Shown here: piece after piece, positions 10,569 to 19,733 of the stretch
Layout: every line of letters begins with the position of its first letter
How positions within the stretch are numbered: the first letter of the stretch is position 1
Assembly (NCBI GenBank): GCA_963738375.1
Contig: CAVTWL010000006.1
Coordinates: forward strand, 930,001 to 994,000
Source of the DNA: Bog-159 sp963738375
GTDB taxonomy: Bacteria; Acidobacteriota; Terriglobia; Bryobacterales; Bryobacteraceae
Reading direction: 5' to 3'
DNA: 64,000 bases
The notes under the pieces: model-generated
The model's database searches: none
What the model saw: only the letters and a program-made list of their open reading frames with translations
Told to the model about the DNA's origin: nothing
Program-made: the position numbers and the translations under genes

Positions 10569-11446
10569 GATTCGGCCAGGAGCCACTTGGCGTAGTCGCG
10601 GACCGGCACCAAGTGGACCGGCATGGCGGCCAGGGTTTCCCGCATGTCGATATCGGCCCCGTGGGCATAGCCCAAAGACAGAGCGGCGAAGGCTTCGTCG
10701 AGAGCCCGGCGGGAGGCTTGCCTGGCGGCTCGCAGGACCGGCTCCATCACGTAATCCAAGGTGAAAGGCTGGCCGGACAAGTCTTCAAAGATGCGAACGA
10801 CGGCCAGCGGGCTGAGGGCCTCGGGTCCGCCCAGAGGGACGGTGGCGTTGCGGGCGGCGGGCGCGTGGAGCGAGCGGACGGCGAACTCGGCGACGTTGGG
10901 AAACGAGATCCAACTGATGGGGTTTTCGCCGGGGCCGTAGATGCGGGCGCGGCGCGCGGCGACGTCGAAGCCGAGCGTGGCGCTGAACCAGACTTCCATG
11001 AAGTAGGCGGGGCGGAGGATCGTGTAGGTCATGCCGCTCGCGGCGACGGCCTGTTCCACCTCGCGCTTGGCGCGCTGCAGAGCGAAGTCTTCTGCGATTT
11101 CCAAAAACGAAAGATAGACAAAATGTTTTACGCCGGCAGCGGCGGCCGCCGCGACCAATTGCAACTGGCCGAGGCGGTCAACGGCGTCGATGGTGTCGTC
11201 CGGCTGGCGCGACAGCATGGAGGACGCGGTGGAGAAGACCGCATCGACGCCCACGCAGGCCGCCTGAATGGAGGCCGAATCCTTCAGATCGCCGATGAAA
11301 AGTTCGGCGCCCGAGGCGCGCAATTCGGCGATGCGGGATTCATCGCCAGTGGGACGAACAAGGGCGCGGACAGGCGCTCCCTCGCGCGATAAACGGCGGC
11401 AAATCTCGCCGCCGACCAAACCCGTGGATCCAACGATCAGGTTCAT
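10565..11446 (-). CDS. NmrA/SDR-type NAD(P)-binding protein
   Basis: A 293-residue Rossmann-fold protein of the atypical short-chain dehydrogenase (NmrA-like) group. The N-terminus MNLIVGSTGLVGGEICRRL carries the GxxGxxG nucleotide-binding loop. KHFVYLSFLEIA and the ILRPAYFMEVW segment fit NmrA/TMR-like proteins. It lacks an obvious YxxxK pair, so it may be a redox sensor or a quinone or sugar reductase. Its start overlaps the alpha-L-rhamnosidase stop (ATGA), so the two are translationally coupled and it is probably part of the rhamnose cassette. Confidence 0.8.
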   Translation of the reverse strand: MNLIVGSTGLVGGEICRRLSREGAPVRALVRPTGDESRIAELRASGAELFIGDLKDSASIQAACVGVDAVFSTASSMLSRQPDDTIDAVDRLGQLQLVAAAAAAGVKHFVYLSFLEIAEDFALQRAKREVEQAVAASGMTYTILRPAYFMEVWFSATLGFDVAARRARIYGPGENPISWISFPNVAEFAVRSLHAPAARNATVPLGGPEALSPLAVVRIFEDLSGQPFTLDYVMEPVLRAARQASRRALDEAFAALSLGYAHGADIDMRETLAAMPVHLVPVRDYAKWLLAES

Positions 11447-13773
11447 AAAGTAAAACGATTCTCCCCGGGATGGAGGTCCCGCGTCTGGCCGTGCCATTCG
11501 AAAGTGCCGCTGATGCCGGCGGGGAGATTGACGCCCGCTTCCAATTTGCCGCTGTTCAGATTGAGGGTGACGGCGACTTCGCCTTTGGGATGAGGGATAG
11601 CGCCGGAAACATGCGTGAGCTTGCCGAGGAACGGGCGGATGACAACGCGCGAGAAGCCGGGCGCGGCCGAATCGATGCCGAGGATGGTTCGGAAAAGTTC
11701 GAAGTTGGGGCTGGCACCCCAGGCGTGGCAATCGGAGCGGGTGGGATCGGCGGTTTCGGCCCAGGTGGTGAGGCCGCGGTCGAGCATGGTGCGCCAGGTG
11801 CCGAGCATATCGAGATAGCGGTCGCCCGCGCCGGCCTTGTTCATGGCGGAGTGCAGGTAGTGGCGGAAGTAGATGGAGCACTGCACGAGGGACGGGTCGC
11901 CGGCCGCACGGTCGATGAGGTCGCGGGATTCGTCTCCAGTGGAGAGGCCGGCCAGGACAGCGAGGGCGTTGGCCTGCTGCGAGTATTCGCGCTTTTCCGG
12001 GGTGTCGGCGAAGAGGCGGCGGCCGGCGTCCCAATAGAGGCGGCGGGCAGACTCCTGCAGCGTCCCGGCGGCGCGGCGATCCTCTTCGGCCAGGGCGGGC
12101 TTGCCAAGGGCCGCTTCCATATCCGCGGCCTACTGGTAGGCGAGGAGCAACTGCAGATCGAGCGGCGCGGAGTTCGTGCCCTGGACCTGGGCGGGACGCC
12201 GCCTTCCCATTCCTTGGTCCAATCGACGAAGTTCCACCAGGGCAGGTTGGCGAGGGATCCACCGGCCTGCTGGTGGGCGGCGAAGAACCAGAGCACGGCG
12301 CGGACGCCGGGGAGCATGCGAGCGACGAAAGCCGGATCGTCCTGATACATCCAGTAGTCGTGCAGCATGCCGATCCACCAGAGGGAGAACGGCGGGATGT
12401 ATTGCTGGAGGCGGGAGGGCGCGCGGCTGTAAGTTGCGCCTTCGGCGCTGCGCGAGGAATCGATGCGATTCGATGGCGTTGCGCATCAGGCGGCCGTCGC
12501 CGGTCATGTAGAGGGAGACGAGCGACTGCACGCGGGTGTCGCCGACGTACTGCAACTGCTCGTAGTAAGGGCAGTCCATGTAGGTTTCGTGGGCGCACAG
12601 GCGGGCGGTGCGCCAGCCGGTATCGAGAATCTTCTGAATCTCGGGCGAGCCGGCATCGAAGCGGGCTTTGCGGGTCGAAAGGATAGCCGGTGTAGAGGCC
12701 GTGAAGATCGTCGATCGAAAGGGGCTGATCGGCGGTTTCGATGGTGAGGCGCATATAACGCCAGGTTCGCCACCAAAGGGTTTCGAGTCGGCGGTGAGCG
12801 CCGCCATCGGCGATGAAGATGTCGCGAGCGCCGATGAATTGCTTGCCTTCGATTTCGTTGCGATTGCCTTTATCGCGGAGGCCGGGGAGAAAGAGCGATT
12901 CGGCGTAGCCGACTTCGATGCGGGCGTCTTTGCCTCCGCTGATGGTGAGTTGGGGATAGCCGGTGGTGAGAAATGTCTGATCGAACAGGAGGACGGCTTT
13001 CGAGTGGGGGGGAACTGGCGCGCGGTGGGGCCCGCAACGCTGAACGGTGATGGGCTGAGGCGTTCAGCTCGACGGGCGGGATACTGCGCGGCACCAGCAT
13101 CCAGCGATTGGGACCATCCTGCGCATCGCGCGGCGAGCCGGCGCTGAAGACGGAGGGCGCGGACCAAGCGGAATCGTCGAAGGCAGGCTGCTCCCAGCCC
13201 CACGGATGGAGGCGGGCATCCAACTGATCGCCGGGGCCGACGACGAAATAGAAGCGATACATTTCGCGCTCGACGGGGGCAGGGGAGTAGGCGGCGTCGC
13301 GAGCGCATTTCCATTCCTTGCCGGTATCGACGATGCGCTCGGCGGCGGTATCGCCCTGCACGCAGGAAGCCGGTTTGATTGGTGGTTTGGGCTTCCGGGG
13401 CCTTCTCGCCAAAGTTCCAGACGACGGCGGCGAGGACATTGCGTCCGGTTCTCAGATGGGACGCGATATCGAGCGAGTCATAGCGCCAGTGGTGCAGATC
13501 GCCGCGGGCGGGCCCGAGGCTGACGAATTCGCCGTTGACATAAAGCTTGTAGCGGTTGTCGGCGGTGACGTGAATGAGGAAGGAAGCGGGCGGGGCGGGG
13601 AGGTCGAAGGAGCGGCGGAAATGATAGACGCCGTAATCGAAGGGAGAAGCGCCGGCGACGGAGATCCAGCGCGCGGACCAAACTTTTTGCAGCAGCTCCG
13701 GATTGGCAGCTTGCAGCGCGAACGCCGGCAGCGACAGGCAGACGAGCGCTCGAACGAGCAGCTTGTTACGCAT
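11443..13773 (-). CDS. Secreted alpha-L-rhamnosidase, GH78-like (frame broken)
   Basis: Predicted exported glycoside hydrolase that releases L-rhamnose from plant or microbial glycans. It starts with a signal peptide (MRNKLLVRALVCLSLPAFAL). N-terminal beta domains follow (RWISVAGASPFDYGVYHFRR, ADNRYKLYVNGEFVSLGPA). The (alpha/alpha)6 catalytic region has ETYMDCPYYEQLQYVGDTR, NLPWWNFVDWTKEW and DCHAWGASPNFELFRTILGI, typical GH78 positions with conserved acidic residues. Homology moves between frames near 13370, 13030, 12690, 12455, 12205 and 12120. A different start 21 bp upstream (13794) is possible. Both ends overlap neighbouring genes, supporting one operon. Confidence 0.85.
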
Positions 13774-14960
13774 AACTGGTGACCGCGGCGGCATTTCTGG
13801 CTCCGCGCTCGCGGGCGGCGCGATCCTGATAGCCGCTTTCGCGGAAAGCTTTCAGCGGGTCGATGGGGATGCCATTGCTCTTGCGCCATTCGCGAATGGC
13901 CGGGCGAACGTCCGTGGAGTAGGCGTCTTTGAGGCACTCTTCGGCGTCGACAAGGTTGGATTTGGCCTGATGGCGGGCCAGCGATTCGCGATCGACCAGG
14001 GCGGCCTTGGCGTAGAGTTCCTGCGCGGTGACGGCGGTCTGGATCATCTCTTCGATCTTGTCTTTCAGGTTGTGGCTCTGGTCGACCATGTAGGCGATTT
14101 CGGCGCGGCGCCCGGTTTCCCATTCGAACAAAGCGATTTCGTGGAAGATGCGGAAAATCTGGTAGGGATCGATGGAGCCGAGGGTGAGATCGTCGTCGGC
14201 ATAGCGGCGGTCGTTGAAGTGGAAGCCGCCGAGCATGTTTTCGGAGAGGAGCCAGGCAACGATCTGCTCGATATTCTGGGCCTGGTAGTGGTGGCCGGTA
14301 TCGACGAGGACTTTGGCTTGCGCTCCGGTGTTGCGGGCCATTAGCAGAGACATGCCCCAGTCGGCGATGTCGGTGTGATAGAAGGCAGGTTCGAAGGGCT
14401 TGTACTCGATGAGCAGGCGCTGGTTGGGCTCGAGGTTGCGATGGGCTTCGACGAGCGCCTCTTCAAACCAGCGGCGGCGATGGCGGATGTTGGCGGTGCC
14501 GGGGTAGCTGGAGCCGTCGGCGAACCAGAGGGAGATATCGCGGCTGCCGGTGGCCGCTGGCGATCTCGATGCAATCGAGGATGTGCTGGAGGGCGGCGCG
14601 GCGGACGGCGGGATCAGGGTTGCCGAGGGAGCCGTGCTTATAAATCTGGTCCTGGAAGACGTTGGGATTGATGGCGCCGATTTTGATGCCGTGCTTTTTG
14701 GCGAGGAGCATGACTTCGGGGACGCTGAACTTGCCGTCGGGAAAATCCCACAGGACATGGACGGCGACGGTGGGACAGCAGCCGGTGAAGCGATGCACCT
14801 GGGCGGCATCAGCCAGTTTTTCGGCGGTGGTGGTGGCGGCGGAGGCTTGCTGGAACTTGCCAAAACGGGTACCGGTATTGGCGAAGCCCCAGGACGGCAA
14901 TTCGATGCGGAAGGTGTCGAGCGCGTTCCAAACGGTCTGATCGATGGGGGCCGTGGGCAT
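13766..14960 (-). CDS. L-rhamnose isomerase, RhaI type (one frame break)
   Basis: Cytoplasmic TIM-barrel sugar isomerase converting L-rhamnose to L-rhamnulose, of the type seen in Pseudomonas and many Acidobacteriota rather than E. coli RhaA. Recognisable segments: LPSWGFANTGTRFGKFQQ, CCPTVAVHVLWDFPDG, SLWFADGSSYPGTANIRHR, LLIEYKPFEPAFYHTDI, KVLVDTGHHYQAQNIEQI and GGFHFNDRRYADDDLT. The E, D and H residues in these motifs correspond to the family's metal ligands. Frame changes once near 14555. The ATG at 14960 has a GGAGAAT ribosome-binding site. Its 3' end overlaps the rhamnosidase start by 8 bp. Confidence 0.87.
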
Positions 14961-15059
14961 AGTAATTCTCCAATCGGATGGCGAAGGCTGATTATATATG
15001 GCGGCGCGACAGAGAGGATTGGCCGCCGATCAACGCCGATGAACGCGGATGGAATTTGT

Positions 15060-15776
15060 TTAGTCTTGTTTTTTTCTGGGCTTGAGAGGCGGATAAATGG
15101 GGTCGCCGCCGGTGCAATCGTCGGGGTGGTCGTAGCCGGGGATGGGCTCGACGGGGCCATCGGGGCCGACGGCGCCGCGCTCGTAGCGGGGACGGCCGCA
15201 GAAATCGCCCATGACGTCGCGGGGGATGGTGCGGAATTTGCCATCGAGGCCCTTGATGAGAGGGAGGACGTGGTAATAGGGATGGCCTTCATTGTCATGT
15301 TCGAGCATGCCTTCGGAGATGCTGTAGCCCTTGTTCTCTTCCTTATCTTTATGGCGCTGGAGGCGGATTGCGCGATATCTTTCGAGGTCGCGGAGGGCTT
15401 GGGAGATGTCGCGCTGGAGGCGGCTCTGGATGAGGGAGAGGGTGTTGAGGGCTTTGACGAAGGCCAGGCTGTCCAAGGAGTTGTCTTTGTGGATGCGGTC
15501 TTCGGCGCGGTCGAGGCGGGAGAGTTTCCACTGGCTGGCGGCGATTTGCTCGACGAAGGATTTTTCCATTTCATCCTGGGGGTTGACGGAGGCGACGAGG
15601 GCATCGCGGTGGAGGGTGAAGTCCTCGGCGACCTCGCCGGGGAGGAGGACGGATTGGGCGCGGATGCCGTGGATGAGGTGGTTGAAGCGGGACTTATCGC
15701 GGCCGGCCTGGGTGGTTGGGCCCGTACTTTTTTGGGCGTTCAGGCGGTTAGCGTTAATTTGTCTTTCAGTTGCCAT
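15060..15776 (-). CDS. Small hypothetical protein starting with an NANRLNAQKSTGP motif
   Basis: A 238-residue, highly charged, predicted cytoplasmic protein. It opens MATERQINANRLNAQKSTGP, a signature I associate from memory with a repeated family in Acidobacteriota and Planctomycetes, of unknown function. The middle (residues 60-150) is helical and Arg/Leu-rich and could form a coiled coil. The C-terminus is Pro/Gly/Asp-rich. An AGAGGA ribosome-binding site lies 6 bp before the ATG. The four 22-bp direct repeats begin 11 bp upstream, inside what must be its leader. Monocistronic as seen. Confidence 0.75.
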   Translation of the reverse strand: MATERQINANRLNAQKSTGPTTQAGRDKSRFNHLIHGIRAQSVLLPGEVAEDFTLHRDALVASVNPQDEMEKSFVEQIAASQWKLSRLDRAEDRIHKDNSLDSLAFVKALNTLSLIQSRLQRDISQALRDLERYRAIRLQRHKDKEENKGYSISEGMLEHDNEGHPYYHVLPLIKGLDGKFRTIPRDVMGDFCGRPRYERGAVGPDGPVEPIPGYDHPDDCTGGDPIYPPLKPRKKQD

Positions 15777-15787
15777 AGAAATCCTCT

Positions 15788-15976
15788 GTTTACGAACGAA
15801 GCCAATTTTGGGCCGCGGCCGGCCGGTGGGACCGGTTGCAGCTGTTTACGAACGAAGCCAATTTTGTGCCGCGCCAAGCTTTTGTGCCGGTTGAAGCTAT
15901 TTACGAACGAAGCCAATTTATGCGCCGACTGGGCCCATGCGCCCGGGGAGGCCGTTTCCGAACGAAGCCAATTTCG
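15788..15976. repeat. Four 22-bp direct repeats with ~55-bp period
   Basis: Copies of TACGAACGAAGCCAATTT begin at about 15791, 15847, 15902 and (as TCCGAACG...) 15957, so the period is 56, 55 and 55 bp. Conserved units are about 22 bp and separated by 32-33-bp GC-rich, non-identical spacers. Repeat 4 is the most diverged. The geometry resembles a mini CRISPR array, but no cas gene or palindromic repeat is seen. The array sits in the 5' leader of the gene ending at 15776. Confidence 0.85.
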
Positions 15977-16396
15977 AGTGATGCACCTCGACACCGGGGA
16001 TCACGGCCGGAGGGAGGTGGATGGGCGGCACAAGGTTGGGCCGCGGCACCTGGGAATGGGGAGTGAACTGCTGCCCCGATTCCAGGTTAGCGCGGGGGTT
16101 GGGCGGGGGACGGGTTATGCGCGGCCGGCGTTTCGGGCCGACGTTTAGATGGAGGGGGTTAGGAAGGTGAAATATATTTCGCCATTGTGTGACCGGATTT
16201 GTGGGGGGATAAGAGCACTACTCATTTTCAAACGAGCATGGAATGGCATCTATGCTTGGGGCTGCGTCACCTTGCTGCTCGATGCTGCCGGTCGGCTGAG
16301 AAAACGTCGTTTGCCTTTGACTGCGAAGGGGTCGATGAGTAAGAGTCGCTGGTTCGCATCGCTGGCTGAAGGGGAAACAATTGTGGTCACGAATTT
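15977..16396. other. Region without a recognised gene before the IS256 remnant
   Basis: No protein family is recognised. A plus-strand open frame from 16149 ends at 16421 inside the transposase remnant; its last residues (AEGETIVVTN) recall Phd-type antitoxins but this is too short to call. Base composition becomes less GC-rich around 16180-16260, consistent with foreign or decayed sequence. Confidence 0.4.
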
Positions 16397-17213
16397 TCGG
16401 CGGCCAGCATCAGCCGCGTGACCACGCAACTGGACGAGGAACTGCAGAAGTTCGCGCGGCGGCCGCTGGAGGAAGAATACCCGTATGTGGTAGTGGACGC
16501 GCGTTACGAGAAGGTGCGGCAGGACGGGGTGATCCGCAGCCAGGCGGTGCAAGTGGCCATCGGGATCAACTGGGAGGGAAGGCGTTGCGTGCTGGCGGTG
16601 GAAATGGCCAACCGGGAAAGCGAAAGCAGCTGGAAAGAGTTTCTGCTGGGGCTGAAGCAGCGCGGCTTGCGGGGAGTGGTGTGCGTGATGAGCGATGATC
16701 ACGCGGGACTGCGCAAGGCTATTGCAGAAGTGCTGCCGGAAGCCAGTTGGCAGCGTTTGTTATGTGCATTTCTTACGGAACGCGCTAGACCATCTGCCAC
16801 GCAAGAAAGACGACGATGTAATGACGGAGCTGCGCTGGATCTACGAACGCAAAAATGTAGAGGAGGCGCGGCGGGATCTGGCGGCCTGGCTGACGAAGTG
16901 GGAAGGGCGTTATCCGAAGCTGTGCGATTGGGCGGAGGCGAACATCGAGGAAACTCTGACGTTTTACCGGCTGCCGCAGGAACATCACAAGCATTTGAAG
17001 TCGACCAACATGCTGGAACGGATTAACCAGGAACTGAAGCGCCGCACGCTGGTGGTGCGGATCTTTCCGAATACAGCCAGTTGCCTGCGTCTGATTCGGG
17101 CATTGGCGGTAGAGATTCACGAGGACTGGGTGGAGGCCATCCGGTACTTGAATATGGAGGTGCTGAAAGAACAACTGAAAGAACAACGCAGGAATCTGGC
17201 GCCGGCGGCCTGA
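16397..17213 (+). pseudogene. IS256-family (mutator-type) transposase, 5'-truncated and frameshifted
   Basis: DDE transposase of the IS256/MULE group. Recognised from SISRVTTQLDEELQKF onwards, with EYPYVVVDARYEKVR (first catalytic Asp), VVCVMSDDHAGLRKAI (second Asp), then after a frame change near 16760 VHFLRNALDHLPRKKDDDV and KSTNMLERINQELKRRT (catalytic Glu). The DDE triad is therefore present, but the first ~150 residues normally carried by the family are missing. I did not find terminal inverted repeats. The element is probably inactive. Confidence 0.85.
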
Positions 17214-17222
17214 GGGGCTGAC

Positions 17223-17262
17223 CCCAAGGGGGACGAAACCCTGCGGTTTCTTCCCCCTTGGG
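17223..17262. terminator. Strong hairpin after the transposase
   Basis: CCCAAGGGGG-A-CGAAACC pairs with GGTTTCTT-CCCCCTTGGG around a CTGC loop, giving a stem of about 18 bp with one or two mismatches, 10 bp after the transposase stop. A short pyrimidine-rich run (CCCTCTTTTT) follows about 5 bp later. It could be a terminator or part of the insertion sequence's end. Confidence 0.55.
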
Positions 17263-17312
17263 AATCCCTCTTTTTCCCTGATGGCTCTGAGCTCACCAGC
17301 AGGATACACGAG

Positions 17313-17480
17313 AGCCTCGTGACCCACCGGAACCGCCCGTCGCGTGGTAGGTCGGTGCCACAACGGTGCTCGCCGGCAAGGGTGCGCTCCGCCGCGCCCG
17401 AAAGCGGCGCGCCCTTGCCGCCTGTGCGCCGTTGTGGCGCGCGGGATCAGCGACGGGCGGCTCCGGCGGGATCACGAGGC
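17313..17480. repeat. ~165-bp imperfect palindrome
   Basis: Nested complementary arms run from the outside in: CCTCGTGA with TCACGAGG, CCGCCCGTCGC (17333) with GCGACGGGCGG (17450), GCCACAACGG with CCGTTGTGGC, and GGCAAGGGTGCGC with GCGCCCTTGCC, closing on a CGCCG/CGGCG tip. No conserved protein is encoded. It lies between the IS256 remnant and the toxin-antitoxin island and may be a non-autonomous (MITE-like) element or a large cruciform. Confidence 0.75.
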
Positions 17481-17570
17481 AAAGGCGGCCTACGTCGGCC
17501 TAGCGGCCGACCAAGCCGAACAGACGGACGAATGACTCATTCGATTTTGCAGAACTTGACAAACACAACT

Positions 17571-17683
17571 CCTTCAAGTCGCCCCTATCGAAACTGCCTC
17601 GGCCTGCGCAGTTCACTGTTCTCGCGCCATCGCGTCCGAGGCAGTCCCGATAGGGCGCTAACGGCTTATGGGGACTAATCGGT
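17571..17683 (+). repeat. Left copy of the hairpin element bounding the toxin-antitoxin island
   Basis: About 113 bp. It contains a long stem: CGCCCCTATCG pairs with CGATAGGGCG (one bulged C), an unpaired AA/CC spacer follows, then ACTGCCTCGG pairs with CCGAGGCAGT around a ~32-nt variable loop. A tail GCTAACGGCTTATGGGGAC then ACTAATC follows. The same element occurs inverted at 21181-21293 with conserved outer parts and a diverged loop. Confidence 0.85.
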
Positions 17684-17849
17684 CCGCGCTTCCGCGACCG
17701 GGATTTGTCGCGGCGAAGCGGAACTCTAGCGCCGTTCCGAGAGAAGCGGGAAAGAGGAGAAAGGCCGTGGCCGAAGGATCACGGCGGCGATCATCCCCTT
17801 TTAATGGGCCCAGGGACATCGCGATCAGCGGCGCAGAGCCCGCCGCTTG

Positions 17850-18350
17850 TCAAGCCTTCCAGCCTGTCTTGAATCCTAACTCGCGGTTCACTTTGAACGG
17901 TGTACAGCACTCAAGTCCAAACTGTGCGCAGACGTCAGGAATTCTTCGATTCTGCCGTTTCTTGCTCGGGGCAGATACCTCGTTCGTCACAACGCAACGA
18001 TCATTTCCAGAAAGACAATAAGCGATCAGAAATGGATCGCGCCCTACCTCTTCTAGCTCATCATCTGTAAGATCGTCGGCGTATCCGACTTCCACAACCG
18101 AATTCACAATATCCTGGTCAGCGACCTCATCCAAAAGTAGTGCCTGTTTATTTGCCGTGTCTTTGATCCACACCACCAACGGATCGTCAATCCTGCCCAC
18201 CAAGATTTCTTCCATGATTTCGAGAGGAACCTTGATATTACCGGCGTATCCCTGAAACTGCAGCCATTCCCAAAATTCCGGGACCTGATCAATCGGATAG
18301 TAGGTGTTGTTCGCCGTGATTAATGTGTTCGCATCGAAGAGATAGAGCAC
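17850..18350 (-). CDS. DUF4411 PIN-like toxin
   Basis: A 166-residue protein of the DUF4411 family, a PIN-like RNase group found as toxin partners. It begins LYLFDANTLITANNTYYP, where the aspartate is the first PIN acidic residue. EIMEEILVGRIDDPLVVWI gives acidic residues of the second cluster. DPFLIAYCLSGNDRCVVTNE is the family's typical C-terminal half. It starts 3 bp after the stop of the Xre-ImmA gene, so the pair is one transcription unit. Frame intact and length normal. Confidence 0.85.
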   Translation of the reverse strand: MLYLFDANTLITANNTYYPIDQVPEFWEWLQFQGYAGNIKVPLEIMEEILVGRIDDPLVVWIKDTANKQALLLDEVADQDIVNSVVEVGYADDLTDDELEEVGRDPFLIAYCLSGNDRCVVTNEVSAPSKKRQNRRIPDVCAQFGLECCTPFKVNRELGFKTGWKA

Positions 18351-18353
18351 TGT

Positions 18354-19538
18354 TTATCGCAGGCCCTGATTGGGTCCGTAGGCCAGCAACGGCTCTACAT
18401 TCGTGGGCTTGACGCCCAGCACACGGCCCGCTTTCGTATAGGTAGTGTTCCCTTCATCCAGTGCCCGGCGCATCAACCCGAGGAGAGCATCGCCTACGCG
18501 CTGCCGCCGGACGACATAATAGCTCGGCCCGCCTTCCGCAGCCCTTTGCTTGTCTGCCTGCCGCTGCTTCTGCGCCAGCCATTCCTCCCGAAATCGCGCA
18601 GTCAAACTCATCCATACGGGCCGCGGCAAGCGTCCGGCGCGAAACAGCTTATAAGCCACCATCGACCGGCCAATTCGCCGAACTTCGGCAAACTTGGACA
18701 TTTCGGCCGCCATCTTCTCTATTTTCGATGGCTTAGGAAACCCCTCAAGCTCAGTTGCAGGAAGCAGGATTTCGCCGGCCACATCGTTGCAGTACTGCTC
18801 GATTTGCGCCGTCGCATCCGTACCACTGACACCCGTCTTGCCAAGCCACAGATGGACAAGCTCATGAAGCGCGGTAAACGACCACGCCGTTTTCGCATCC
18901 TGATCGTTGATGACGATCATGGGTGCCAACGGATCGGCAATCGCAAAACCTCGAAAGATTTCCAACGGGATATTGCTGTGATAGCTGCCCAAATTGCCGA
19001 GCAGCAGCACAAAAACACCGGCGGCTTCGATCTGTGCGCGCAAATACGCAAATGCGTCATCGCCAGTCTTCTCGCCACGGAACGCACCCAGCGAAAATCC
19101 CAGATTTTCCGATATCCGTCGCGCCAACTCGGCGGCTGGCATCTTCATGGTCGCCGTGCCGACGAAGCCGGGCCCTTCCGCTTCCTCGTCTTCTAATATC
19201 GAGCGGATCAGACCCTGACGTCCCTTGATATCCCTGATCAGCGCATCGAGGTCGGGGTTATACGCATCTTCGCCCGGCAGCGTACGAAAATCCTGCCCCC
19301 TGTCGCCTCTCCTTGGTGGCTGGCTCAGGTAAAACACCAAAAGAGGGCGACGGTACGCTTTTGTCATTCTTAGGAGAAGCGGGCGCGGCGGATCGCCCGC
19401 CTCTTCGATCTTCGCCAGGCGCTCCGGTCCCGTTTCGCCCCTTGCCTCTTTCAGTCCGATTGCACGCGCGGCCTCTTCGAGCGACAGCCCCGCCGTCTCC
19501 CGCGCCCACGTCAGAACCTCCGACCGTATCGCGCCCAT
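18354..19538 (-). CDS. Xre-type HTH plus ImmA/IrrE metallopeptidase (antitoxin partner)
   Basis: A 394-residue protein. The N-terminal ~75 residues form an Xre-like helix-turn-helix (WARETAGLSLEEAARAIGL). The central domain is an ImmA/IrrE-type zinc peptidase with the motif TALHELVHLWLG (HExxH) and a downstream glutamate in YCNDVAGEILLP (conserved NxxA pattern). The C-terminal region is conserved in this COG2856 group. Proteins of this build are commonly paired with DUF4411 toxins, and the toxin lies immediately downstream. It probably binds its own promoter upstream of 19538. Confidence 0.87.
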   Translation of the reverse strand: MGAIRSEVLTWARETAGLSLEEAARAIGLKEARGETGPERLAKIEEAGDPPRPLLLRMTKAYRRPLLVFYLSQPPRRGDRGQDFRTLPGEDAYNPDLDALIRDIKGRQGLIRSILEDEEAEGPGFVGTATMKMPAAELARRISENLGFSLGAFRGEKTGDDAFAYLRAQIEAAGVFVLLLGNLGSYHSNIPLEIFRGFAIADPLAPMIVINDQDAKTAWSFTALHELVHLWLGKTGVSGTDATAQIEQYCNDVAGEILLPATELEGFPKPSKIEKMAAEMSKFAEVRRIGRSMVAYKLFRAGRLPRPVWMSLTARFREEWLAQKQRQADKQRAAEGGPSYYVVRRQRVGDALLGLMRRALDEGNTTYTKAGRVLGVKPTNVEPLLAYGPNQGLR

Positions 19539-19733
19539 GGAAAGCCTACTCTATCTTATTGACGTCCGTACTACAAAACCCGACGCAAAGAACGCCACGC
19601 CTAAGAATATCATCCGTTGGCGAATAAGCATTCTTCCCTTCGTGCGATGCGGGCTACTTCGAGGCGACCGCCAACCACGGGCGCGACCAGCATATATGAC
19701 GCCGTCGATCAGGCCGTGCAAGCCTGGTGCAGA

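Noticed and set aside
10565..12754. A single 729-residue fusion of rhamnosidase and NmrA protein
   Set aside because: The frame is open only because the rhamnosidase is frameshifted; the NmrA domain has its own start at 11446 overlapping the rhamnosidase stop.
15788..15976. CRISPR array
   Set aside because: Only four short, partly diverged, non-palindromic repeats, no leader pattern, no cas genes in the window, and the array lies in the leader of a gene.
14550..16148. 532-codon plus-strand open frame
   Set aside because: It runs antisense to the isomerase gene and the NANRLNAQKSTGP gene and through the direct repeats; the translation is low-complexity Gly/Ala and matches no family.
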